In this document: positions 20,362 to 29,186 of the stretch, piece after piece | Layout of the letters: every line of letters starts with the position of its first letter | How positions within the stretch are numbered: position 1 is the stretch's first letter | Notes under the pieces: model-generated | The model's database searches: none | Told to the model about the DNA's origin: nothing | Seen by the model: the letters and a program-made list of their open reading frames with translations, nothing else | Source of the DNA: Diphasiastrum complanatum | Lineage: Eukaryota > Streptophyta > Lycopodiopsida > Lycopodiales > Lycopodiaceae | Direction of reading: 5' to 3' | Assembly: GCA_029204225.1 (NCBI GenBank) | Contig: MU831928.1 | Coordinates: forward strand, 1 to 32,522 | Length of the DNA: 32,522 bases | Translations under genes and position numbers: made by a program

Positions 20362-23300
20362 ATGGCTTCCAATGGTGGGATCATGCTAGAGTCTAGTGAA
20401 AGGTTGAGTTCATCAAACTACTCTACTTGGAAAGTGAGGATGGAGTCCTTACTTGAGTTGAATGAACTCATGGACATAGTTGCAGAAATTGAAGAGAGAC
20501 CTCTCACACTTCAAGAGCAACAAAGGTTTGATAAGAAGGCCAAAAGGGCTCTTCATATCATTAAAATGAATGTTACAAATGAACTTCTCAAGGAAGTTGG
20601 AAAGTGTCAAAGTGCAAGTGAGGCATGGAATGCCTTAAAGAAGCTCTTTGAATCAAAGTCCACATCTAGGGTATTGACCCTAAGGAGACAAATATTTTCT
20701 AGTAGGCAAAGAGAGGGTGAAAGTGCTCATGCATTTATCTTGAGAGTTAAGTCCCTAAGTGATGATTTAGCATGCATTGATGAGAACATAAAAGATGGTG
20801 AAATAGTCCAAGTTATGTTGAATGGTTTGCTAAATGAACATGCTAACCTTGTGCAAAGTTTTGCCATTCAAAGAGTCTTGCCAAGTGTGGTTGACTTGCA
20901 AGAAATCTTATTGGCTAAAGAACATAGGTTGCAATCAAAGCTTGATGGTGCATCCTTGCAAGGTGGAGGTGAAGAGGCTTTCTTCACAAAAGGCAAATTC
21001 AAGGGCAAAGGTAAAGGCAAAGGGAAATGGTCCAAAGGTGGTAACTTTGATCATGATGATCACTCTTCCTCTTCCTCTTCTACTAAGAACAATAAGTCAA
21101 AGTTCAAGTGCTTTTATTGTGGGATAAAAGGTCATTTTGCAAATGAATGTTATAAGAAGAAAAGAGAGCAAGGAGAGAGGCAAGGAAATCTTACAATAGA
21201 TGAGGAAGAACATAACACATGTGAATCACTTGTTATGACTTCAAGTTTGTTAGCCAACATAGATGATAATGATCCTTGGTGGATTGATAGTGGAGCCTCA
21301 TCTCACATGACAAGACATAAGGAATACTTTACATCCTTATTGTCTTATGAGGGAGAAGGTAACATCATCTACACTGCAAATGATGGTCAATGTGACATCA
21401 AAGGCATAGGCACTATTCCTATTTCCCTTTCAACAAATAGGAAAGCAAATCTTGAAAATGTTTTGTACATTCCTTCAATCACTAAGAATTTGCTTAGTGT
21501 AAGTCAAATGATTGACAAAGGACTTGATGTGGAGTTCATTGGAGATGCATGTTTGATAAGTAAATGTGGATCCTTGATTGCTCAAGGTAGGAGGCATGGT
21601 AAACTTTTCAAGCTTGATGCATGTGTGATCTCTAATCATGAAGGATGTATGGCTAGGGAGCAATTGACAAACCAAGAAGTTTGGCACAAGAGGTTGGGCC
21701 ATCCCAACTTCAAATCTTTGGAGGTAATGGCAAAGAAAGAGCTTGTTCTTGGTCTCCCTAAAAGTCTTGTTGCAAACAATAGTGTTTGTGAACATTGTGC
21801 CTTGTCCAAATCTCATAGACTTGCTTATTCTAGATCTACTTCTAGATCTAAAGAAGCTTTTCAACTTGTGCATTCGGATATTCATTCTTCTAGTACAACT
21901 AGCAATGGTGGGGCAAAGATGTATGCAACTTTCATTGATGACTTTAGTAGGTATACTTGGATCTATCTTCTTAAAAGTAAGGATGAAGTGTTTGCTGCAT
22001 TTGTCAAGTTCAAGAATGAAATGGAAAACCAATTCAATACAAAGATCAAATGCTTAAGATCTGATAATGGAGGGGAATACACCTCAAATAGGTTCAAAGA
22101 CTTTTGTATAGCACATGGGATTAAGAGGGAGATGTCTAGTCCTAGGACTCCACAACAGAATGGAGTGGCCGAGAGGAAGAATAGAACCCTTTGTGAATGT
22201 GCCAAGGCAATGAGACTACATGCTAATCTTGCTAAGTCTTTTTGGGGGGAAGCTTTAGCATGTGCTAACTACCTATGTAATAGATGGACAAGTGCTTCCT
22301 TGGATGGTAAAACTCCTCATGAGGTTCTTTATGGTAGAAGGCCGAGTGTCAAGCATTGTAGGATCTTTGGATGTACATGTTTTGTCAATATCACACTTGA
22401 TGATAGAACTAAAGAAGATCCTTCATCAAAGAAGGGTGTGTTTGTTGGCTATAGTGAAGTAAGCAAGGCTTACAAAGTGTACATTCCTTCTACAAAGAAA
22501 GTTGTCATAAGTAGGGATGTCATCTTTCATGAAGAGAATGTTTCCAATGTTGTTGATGTTGATATTGATGTGCCTACTAATCATCATGATGTGCAAGATG
22601 TCTTGGATGAAGATGGAGATGCCACTCCAAAGCAAACTTCAAGGAAGACTCAAAGGCAAAGGGCTAAGCCATCAAGGCTAACCTATGATGAAAAAGGAAA
22701 GCAAGTGGTGGACAACTCTAACTTTGCTTTTCTTACCTCTTTTGATGAACCAACTTGTGTAGGTGAAGCAATTCAAAAGAAGGAATGGATCCAAGCCATG
22801 GATCATGAGCATCAAGCACTCATCAAAAGCAACACATGGAGGTTGGTAAAGCTTCCAAAGGACAAGAAGGCAATTGGTTGTAAGTGGATCTTCAAGATCA
22901 AGACAAATCAAGATGGATCAATCAACAAGTACAAGGCAAGGTTGGTGGCAAAGGGGTATGCTCAAGAATATGGTATTGACTATGATGAGACCTTTGCACC
23001 CGTGGCAAAGATGGTAACGATTCGAATCCTAATCTCTCTTGCAACTCTTTATGATTGGGATATGTGGCAAATGGATGTTACTAATGCCTTCTTGAATGGT
23101 GATCTTGAAGAAGATATTTACATGGAGCAACCCGAGGGCTATGTTTCACATGATGAGCCTAATCATGTGTGCTATCTCCAAAAGAGTTTGTATGGGCTAA
23201 AGCAAGCACCAAGGAGTTGGTATGCTAAGCTCAATTCCTTCTTACTTTCTCAAAACTTTGTTATGAGTGAGTATGATCATTCTCTCTACTTTAGATTGAA

Positions 23301-24315
23301 TGAAAATGATATCACTTTACTTTTGATCTATGTTGATGACATTATCTTAAGTGGTGGTAACAATCTAGATATAGATGAAATCAAGATGGCACTCAAAAGA
23401 GAGTTTGAAATTCAAGATCTTGGTAAACTTCATTATATCTTAGGAATAGAGATTATTAGAACTTCTAAATCTACATTCATATGTCATGAAAAGTATGTTA
23501 ACTCTATTCTAAAAAGGTTTCATATGGAAGATTGTAAAGTTGTTTCTACTCCTATGGAATCAAATGTAAAGCTAACTACAAGAAGTAATGAAAGATCCTT
23601 CAAGGACATTACTCTCTATAGAAAGCTAATAGGATCTCTTATATGGTTAACCATCACAAGACCTGATCTAAGCTTTGTGGTTGGTAAACTAAGTCAATTT
23701 ATGCAAGATCCTAGTGAGGCTCATTGGAAGCTAGGAAAGAGAGTACTTAGATACATCTCGGGATCTAGAGATTTTGGCATCTTGTATGGAGGTACTACAC
23801 CTAACCTTTGTGGATTTTCAGATTCAAATTTTGCAGGTGATCAAATGGATAGGAAGTCAACAAGTGCCTTTGCAATCTATCTTGGAGATGGAGTGGTCTC
23901 ATGGCTATCAAAGAAGCAACCAACTATCTCTCTATCTTCCACCGAAGCCGAGTACAAGGCATTAACAACATGCACCAAGGAGATTCTTTGGATCAAGAGG
24001 ATGTTATTGGATCTTCACTTGCTGGAACCAGAGAAGACTCCAATCATACTTTGTGATAACCTTTCAGCCCAAAGCTTGGCAAGCAATCCTGTTTTTCATG
24101 CAAGGAGCAAGCACATTGAGATTGCTCACCATTTTGTGAGAGATCAAGTCATTGCCAAAGAGGTGGAGCTTCAACATGTCTCTTCAAAGGAGTGTGTGGC
24201 TGATATCTTCACCAAACCATTGGGAAAGGACCTATATTTAATGCATAGGTCTAATCTTGGAATGTGCTCAAAGACTATGTTGAAACTAGCATCCAATGTT
24301 GAAGAGGGAGTGTGA
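20362..24315 (+). CDS. gag-pol polyprotein of D, intact, 1317 aa
   Basis: One uninterrupted frame encodes a complete copia polyprotein. Gag occupies about residues 1-230, then a Lys/Gly-rich stretch and a zinc knuckle CFYCGIKGHFANEC at 250-263. The protease has DSGAS at 309-313. The pre-integrase region has HKRLGHPNF from 442 and the Cys pair 476/479. The integrase catalytic residues are D506, D568 and E604, with 35 residues between the last two (DD35E). Reverse transcriptase has YVDD at 990-993. RNase H has D1154, E1195/E1197 and D1232. The length is usual for copia. The ATG at 20362 is chosen because MASNGGIMLESSERL matches the gag starts of A and C. The frame runs through the polypurine tract and stops at a TGA inside the 3' LTR. 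The protease would process the protein in cytoplasmic particles; the enzymes make and integrate the DNA copy. Confidence 0.96.
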   Translation: MASNGGIMLESSERLSSSNYSTWKVRMESLLELNELMDIVAEIEERPLTLQEQQRFDKKAKRALHIIKMNVTNELLKEVGKCQSASEAWNALKKLFESKSTSRVLTLRRQIFSSRQREGESAHAFILRVKSLSDDLACIDENIKDGEIVQVMLNGLLNEHANLVQSFAIQRVLPSVVDLQEILLAKEHRLQSKLDGASLQGGGEEAFFTKGKFKGKGKGKGKWSKGGNFDHDDHSSSSSSTKNNKSKFKCFYCGIKGHFANECYKKKREQGERQGNLTIDEEEHNTCESLVMTSSLLANIDDNDPWWIDSGASSHMTRHKEYFTSLLSYEGEGNIIYTANDGQCDIKGIGTIPISLSTNRKANLENVLYIPSITKNLLSVSQMIDKGLDVEFIGDACLISKCGSLIAQGRRHGKLFKLDACVISNHEGCMAREQLTNQEVWHKRLGHPNFKSLEVMAKKELVLGLPKSLVANNSVCEHCALSKSHRLAYSRSTSRSKEAFQLVHSDIHSSSTTSNGGAKMYATFIDDFSRYTWIYLLKSKDEVFAAFVKFKNEMENQFNTKIKCLRSDNGGEYTSNRFKDFCIAHGIKREMSSPRTPQQNGVAERKNRTLCECAKAMRLHANLAKSFWGEALACANYLCNRWTSASLDGKTPHEVLYGRRPSVKHCRIFGCTCFVNITLDDRTKEDPSSKKGVFVGYSEVSKAYKVYIPSTKKVVISRDVIFHEENVSNVVDVDIDVPTNHHDVQDVLDEDGDATPKQTSRKTQRQRAKPSRLTYDEKGKQVVDNSNFAFLTSFDEPTCVGEAIQKKEWIQAMDHEHQALIKSNTWRLVKLPKDKKAIGCKWIFKIKTNQDGSINKYKARLVAKGYAQEYGIDYDETFAPVAKMVTIRILISLATLYDWDMWQMDVTNAFLNGDLEEDIYMEQPEGYVSHDEPNHVCYLQKSLYGLKQAPRSWYAKLNSFLLSQNFVMSEYDHSLYFRLNENDITLLLIYVDDIILSGGNNLDIDEIKMALKREFEIQDLGKLHYILGIEIIRTSKSTFICHEKYVNSILKRFHMEDCKVVSTPMESNVKLTTRSNERSFKDITLYRKLIGSLIWLTITRPDLSFVVGKLSQFMQDPSEAHWKLGKRVLRYISGSRDFGILYGGTTPNLCGFSDSNFAGDQMDRKSTSAFAIYLGDGVVSWLSKKQPTISLSSTEAEYKALTTCTKEILWIKRMLLDLHLLEPEKTPIILCDNLSAQSLASNPVFHARSKHIEIAHHFVRDQVIAKEVELQHVSSKECVADIFTKPLGKDLYLMHRSNLGMCSKTMLKLASNVEEGV
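24303..24310 (+). other. Polypurine tract of D
   Basis: AGAGGGAG lies directly before the 3' LTR and is also the last coding stretch of gag-pol. Confidence 0.85.
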
Positions 24316-24965
24316 AAATTGTCAACATTTCCTAGCTAGTTTGAGGCCTAAATTGGCTAAAATTGTAAATAGTTTTGGTTCTGGAGTTTCACACGTGTGA
24401 ACCAGGCCACAATGTTTTTATTTACTGTATTTTTTCAGTATGATGAAGTGTCAAACTTCATACCCTTCAAAATGAGACCATTTTGATGTATTTTGGTCAT
24501 ATAAGCCATTTATAGCTATTTTTCCTATATAGGGAATATCTAGGGTCAAGTACCTTTTAGAGAGAGGAGAGAGAGTCATCTTCCTCATCCATAAATAGTA
24601 GGGAAGTCGTGGAGAACAGGTTGGAGAAACCTTTTGTATGCTTCATTGAGATCAATAGATCATTGTCATTGTTTCTTCCTCCATTGAGAGCATTGTTGTG
24701 TGTATTGTCTTCAAGCTATTGTGTAAGATCTTAGGTGCTTTCCAAAAGTGGTAGGCTGATGTATTATGGACTGTATAATGCTATTTTGGGCCGCACTTGA
24801 TGTTTATGGAAGTTTCCATTTGTGGTAAATGCTTTTTGATCAAGTTCTTTGCATTCTAGGTAGCATAGAATGTGTTGCCAATTCCTAGCTTATGTAGTTT
24901 GGAGTGCAAGCATTCAAGCCAATGATCTTGGAGTTTAGATCCACTTAGGATCTGTATTTTTCACA
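24311..24965 (+). repeat. 3' LTR of D (655 bp)
   Basis: It starts TGTGAAAATTG and ends TTTTTCACA. The differences from the 5' LTR cluster near the palindrome (about six within 120 bp) and are otherwise scattered single bases; no length change. Confidence 0.95.
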
Positions 24966-24970
24966 CAATA
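24966..24970 (+). other. Target site duplication right of D
   Basis: CAATA, identical to 18530-18534. Confidence 0.93.
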
Positions 24971-25009
24971 TTTTTGGCCTCTACCAAGCTTATTTTTGCA
25001 TTTTTCACA
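24971..25009 (-). repeat. 5' LTR of C, last 39 bp
   Basis: This continues the C LTR after D (TTTTTGGCCTCTACCAAGC) and ends TTTTTCACA, matching the end of the left LTR at 13193. Confidence 0.93.
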
Positions 25010-25014
25010 AGGAT
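25010..25014 (+). other. Target site duplication right of C
   Basis: AGGAT, identical to 12356-12360. Element B resumes here. Confidence 0.9.
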
Positions 25015-27836
25015 ATGTGTGCAGCATCAACATTCTGACACACATGAGGTGATCCTAGATTTAGGAGCCACCTCACACTTTGTGACATCAAGACAAATAA
25101 TGTCTAATTTCGGGAGTGCAGATCCCTCAAGATTCATAGTTCTTGTAGACAGATCTAGTCATCAAGTGAACGGTATTGGTTCACTATGGCTCAACAACAA
25201 CGACAGAGACAGACGACTCGAAGACATTCTGTTCATGCCTACTTTGCAACAAGACTTGCTCTCTATAGCAAGAATAACAAATGCAAGGATGCGTGTGACG
25301 TTTTCTAATGAAGCATGCAATGTGATTGATGCCAGTACCAGTACTCTCATCGCTCAAGGCAAAAGGAAAGAGAACCTATATCATCTGAAGGTACGCCTAC
25401 CTGAAGATCAGGTGCATCAGACTCATGACGACTCGCTAGAAACTCTGTGGCACAGAAGACTCTGCCACATGAACTCAATGGCACTTTACCAGGCAAGCCA
25501 TCATGGAGCGATAATAGGGGTCAGCATCTCAAATGCAGCCAATTCGGCCACCTGTGATGCATGTTTGAAAGGCAAGATGTCAGCACACCATTCGTCAAAG
25601 ACTCCTACAGAACGACAAAGATTCTAGAGCTAGTCCATTCTGACATCTACAGACCATTCAATGTGATCTCAATAGGAGGTTCAAAGTATTATATAACCTT
25701 CATTGATGATTATAGCAAATTTTCCAGAGTGTATTTTACTCAGAATAAATCTGAAGCACTTGATAAATTCACAGAATATGTGAATTGGGCTGAGAGATGT
25801 ACATGTAACAAAGTGAAGTAAATCAGAACAGATCGGGTTAGCGAATACATCTCGAATCGCTTCACTGACTTCTGCAATGATCGTGGTATCATTCACAGAA
25901 GAACTGCAGTCTACACACCACAACACAATGGTGTTGTCGAATGAAAGAACAGGACCCTAATGGAAGCAGACATATGTATGATGGCCTACTCAAAAGCTCC
26001 AAGGGCACTTTGGGCTGAAGCAGTAGCTACAGCTGCATACATCCAGAACAGAACAAGTAAGTCTGATGTTCCTCACACAACACCACATGAGCTATGGTGG
26101 GGTAGAAAGCCCAACCTGTCTCATGTCAGAATCTTTGGTTGTGCAGCTTATGCACATATTCTTGACAAGCTTCGAAAGAAGCTTGATGAAAAAGCCGGAC
26201 AGGGATTTCTGGTAGGATATGACAACAATTCGTCATACTACAGAGTCTACATGCCAGACACGAACACTGTGAAAACAATGAGAGATGTCAAATTCGATGA
26301 GAGCAGAACAATGGCCAACAACGATCCTGTCAGCTACGAAGTTCTGGAGAGACAATACTATGACCTGTCGCCAATGAAAGAGGGAGCAGAAGACGAACAC
26401 GAAAACAAAGATTTTTGAGTCGTCTCCCATTTGAGTGACGAATCTGACGAAGAAATATTCGAGAGGCAACCTGCCGTCGCAGTTCCTGTAAACCAAGATG
26501 GTTCCGGACCAAGTAGAGCAGACAAAGACATAGCTGTTCCAGGAGGATCTCCCAGAAGGTCGACAAGACCACGAAGAGAACTAGGAAGATATGTGCCAGG
26601 CAGCTCAGCTTCCACATCAGAAGAATTTTATAGATTCAGTGGCGAACCACAGACATTCGAGGAGTCGATTGAAAGTCCAGAAAAGGACAGATGGATCCAA
26701 GCCCTGAACAAAGACATAGAGTCCATGAGGAAGAACCAGGTATGGACGTTGGAGCCATTACCACATAAGCGCAAGACTGTCAAATGCAAATGGGTTTTCA
26801 AGCTCAAATACGGACCAGATGGGAACATCATGAAATACAAGGCAAGACTGGTAGCGAAGGGTTTCTCTCAGAGATACGGTATTGACTACTATGAAACCTT
26901 CTCTCTTGTCGTCAAACATTTGTCCCTATGTCTGTTTTTGCATATGCAATAGCTTATGACCTCAAGATCCACATTGTGGACAAGAAGACAGCCTTTTTGC
27001 ATGGCGAACTAGACGAAGAGGTCTACATGGATTAACTCCCAGGATTCATCTCAAATTCACTTCCTGACTATGCATGCAGAATGCATAGAAACATCTACAG
27101 TATGAAATAATCAGCCCGACAATGGTACAAGAAGAAAGATCAAGCCCTAAAATCATAAGGATTCAACCTCTGTTGGCTGATTCCAATGTATATGTTGGAG
27201 TTACAGATGGGCAGATCATTATAGTGGCTGTATATGTGGATGACACTCTGATACTTTGCAGGAGTGAGCAGCTGATAGCTGAGGTAAAGACAGACATCTC
27301 GAAAGATTTCGAGATAGTGGATCTGGCAGAAGCCAGGTGTTACCTAGGCTTACAAATTGAAAGAGACTATGAGAGCTGGGCATCTCTCAAGGATGATTGT
27401 AAAAGCATCTCAGGAGGACGCACCATCACATCAGGAGCAGCAGTTCTCTGAGTCAGCAAGAAATAGACCGTTGTAGCCTAGTCATCCTGTGGAGCAAAGT
27501 ACGTAGTATCAGCAAAGATGGCCAATGAGGTAATCTGGCTAAGGTAGTTTCTGGACGAAGTGGGCGAAACAAGAAACGAGCCTCTAGTCTTGTAGATGGA
27601 CAACACCTCTGCAATACACCTGACGAAAGATCTTGTGTTCCATTCCAGAACGAACCACATTGCGATCAAGTATCACTTGATCAGGGATCTGATTGAAAAG
27701 AAGATGATGCAGACCACCTTCATAGGAACGAAAGACATGGTTGCTGACATCTTCACCAAGGCCCTGGACGAAGGACTCTTTGAGAGACAAAGGATCAATC
27801 TCGGGATCGTAAAGCTATCATGCTTTGAGAGGGAGT
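25015..27836 (+). pseudogene. Protease-integrase-RT-RNase H of B, decayed
   Basis: The frame from about 25015 has a protease-like ILDLGATSHF, where the usual DSG has become DLG, then LWHRRLCHMN (usually LGH). A frameshift near 25600 leads to HSDIYRPF and FIDDYSKF. Stops follow at 25819, 25942 and 26416; the one at 25942 lies in the NGVVE-KNR integrase motif. The RT start [13 protein letters not shown] (from about 26785) is good. A frameshift near 26925 and stops near 27032 and 27107 follow; YVDD is at 27233-27244. After YLGLQIERDYE the sequence jumps to RNase H, so roughly 400 bp are missing. RNase H has CGAKY instead of CEAEY, losing both acidic residues, and stops near 27451, 27466, 27478 and 27546. 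Its last part (KALDEGLFERQRINLG) runs into the LTR. Confidence 0.85.
27825..27836 (+). other. Polypurine tract of B
   Basis: TTGAGAGGGAGT with the purine run GAGAGGGAG immediately precedes TGAAGAAACAAAATG of the 3' LTR. Confidence 0.75.
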
Positions 27837-27942
27837 TGAAGAAACAAAATGTTTCTAACTACAAAGCCTTGCTAGCTTTTAGCCCTCAGCCCTACGAAGA
27901 CATTCGCAAACTCGAAGATCTGGAGACACGAAACACGAAAAG

Positions 27943-28048
27943 TTTCGCAAACATGAAAATCAAAGGAATCGAAGACGAACGGTTCATGAACACGAAAAGG
28001 CAAAGCAGACGAAGACGAACAGTTTGCGAACATGAAAGATTCACGAAC
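27943..28048. repeat. 40-bp tandem repeat in the B 3' LTR
   Basis: Unit heads at 27943, 27983 and 28023 (TTCGCAAAC, TTCATGAAC, TTTGCGAAC), exactly 40 bp apart. Confidence 0.75.
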
Positions 28049-28179
28049 AAGTATCTTTTACAGTCCAGTACGAGAGAAGGCAAACGACCAAAATGAAACC
28101 CGTTATGCCCTCATGCTCCAAAGAGTATCAGCAAAGATCACGCAAGTACCCAAAAGTACAAAAATTTGATCTGATGACA

Positions 28180-28187
28180 TGACGTCA
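28180..28187. promoter_or_regulatory. TGACGTCA palindrome in the B 3' LTR
   Basis: The same perfect bZIP-type palindrome as at 4991-4998, kept between LTRs that differ nearby. Confidence 0.5.
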
Positions 28188-28690
28188 ACAGATACTACCT
28201 AGATCGTGGCTAATCTGCCACTCTTGTAAATCCCTGATTAGTTGTAGATGCTTAATCACCCTAATCTCAAACTTACATAGAGCGACTATACTTATTGGAT
28301 GATACTTGACATATAGATCAACATAATACACATACAATAAAAAGTAATGAAGTAGTCTGATGCTAGTAAGCAATCAAGAAAAAAATACAGACATCAAGTC
28401 CGCTTGGGTGCGAGACAAGCTCTGTGATTAGGATCCATAGAGATCCAAAGTCCGCTAGTAAGCGAGACATACATCCATGAGAGAAGAGTATTTCTCTCAT
28501 GCCAACGTACTACGTGGATATGCATGTAGCGCTTGAAGAATCAGAGAAGGAAAATCAATAGATGATATTGTAGCCTTTGGGCATATGTCAATCTTCTTAT
28601 TGTGTCTGATCTCCAATGCAAATGCTTCTACTGTTAATCGTATGTCTGAGTTTTCTTGTTCATTTTAATTCCACACCCTGGTTGAAACTA

Positions 28691-29186
28691 CCATTGTTGG
28701 TGGAGTATAAAGACTGTTTTGCTTGGAGTTATAGTGATCTTAAGGGCCTTCCTCCAACAATAGTCCAACACACCATACCCTTGGTGGACGAAGCAGTCCC
28801 CAAGGTAAGCCGTTACTACTGTTGCAACCCAAATTATACAGAGCTGATCAAGCAAGAGTTGCAAAAGCTGATGGATGCAGATTTCATTTACAAAATTGAG
28901 CACACAGAATGGGTATCGCCGATAGTTATAGTACCCAAGAAGAACGGCAAAATGCGGATTTGTGTGAATCTAAAGGCACTCAATGCAGTCACCAAAAAAG
29001 ATCATTTTTCTTTACCATCTACGGAAAGTGTCCTCGACAGAGTAGCTAGCACCGAAGCCTACACTTTTCTCGACGGCTTCAGCGGCTACAACCAAGTGAA
29101 GATAGCCCCCCAAGACCAACACAAAACAACATTTGCCTCGGAATGGAGAACCTATGCCTATAAGGTGATGCCATTCAGACTTTACA
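28691..29186 (+). pseudogene. Reverse transcriptase of G, N-terminal half
   Basis: From the first base after the B LTR the frame reads EYKDCFAWSYSDLKGLPP and then classic gypsy RT blocks: WVSPIVIVPKKNGKMRICVN (about 28909), the FLDGFSGYNQV block (about 29068), TTFASEWRTYAYKVMPF. The frame open from 28616 starts inside the B LTR, so its first 25 codons are not RT. After MPFRLYN the sequence jumps to the LDDL active site in another frame; roughly 70 bp, about 24 codons, seem deleted. The rest of the frame to 29389 is a shadow. Confidence 0.85.

Larger units (their letters stand above)
18535..24965 (+). mobile_element. Element D: intact copia retrotransposon
   Basis: D is 6431 bp with two 655-bp LTRs, a primer site, a long leader, one uninterrupted gag-pol ORF, a polypurine tract and the exact target duplication CAATA. 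It sits in the 5' LTR of C. I count about 10 differences between its LTRs (roughly 1.5%), so it is the youngest insertion here as far as can be judged. All catalytic motifs are present, so it could be autonomous or recently so. Confidence 0.96.
12361..25009 (-). mobile_element. Element C: copia retrotransposon on the minus strand
   Basis: C has two 833-bp LTRs (the right one split by D), a perfect 12-base initiator-Met primer site, gag-pol on the minus strand, a polypurine tract and an exact 5-bp target duplication AGGAT. Without D it is 6213 bp. Its reading frame has a few frameshifts and a stop but all domains are present. By eye the LTRs differ at a few percent of positions. Confidence 0.93.
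4650..28690 (+). mobile_element. Element B: decayed copia retrotransposon, split by A and C
   Basis: B lies in G and contains A, C and, through C, D. Its own sequence is 4650-5587, 11143-12360, 25015-28690. It has a 5' LTR of about 1079 bp (interrupted by A), an initiator-Met-tRNA primer site, gag with a zinc knuckle, protease, integrase, reverse transcriptase and RNase H in copia order, a polypurine tract and a truncated 3' LTR. Its gag and pol differ clearly from those of A, C and D (for example DLGATSH at the protease and CVRCRRDGHTVDIC in gag), so it is another copia lineage. Many stops, frameshifts and a deletion in pol make it inactive. Confidence 0.85.
27837..28690 (+). repeat. 3' LTR of B, truncated (854 bp)
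   Basis: It matches 4650-5501 of the 5' LTR throughout, then breaks off after GGTTGAAACTA. About 227 bp of its right end are missing, and the next base is already inside G pol. A deletion therefore removed the LTR end, the right target duplication and part of G. Confidence 0.88.

Noticed and set aside
21475-22032. 185-codon antisense frame inside D
   Set aside because: It is the reverse of the protease/integrase coding region of D and has no motif.
24316-24965. Envelope-like extra ORF after pol in D
   Set aside because: The LTR starts two bases before the stop codon, leaving no room for another gene.
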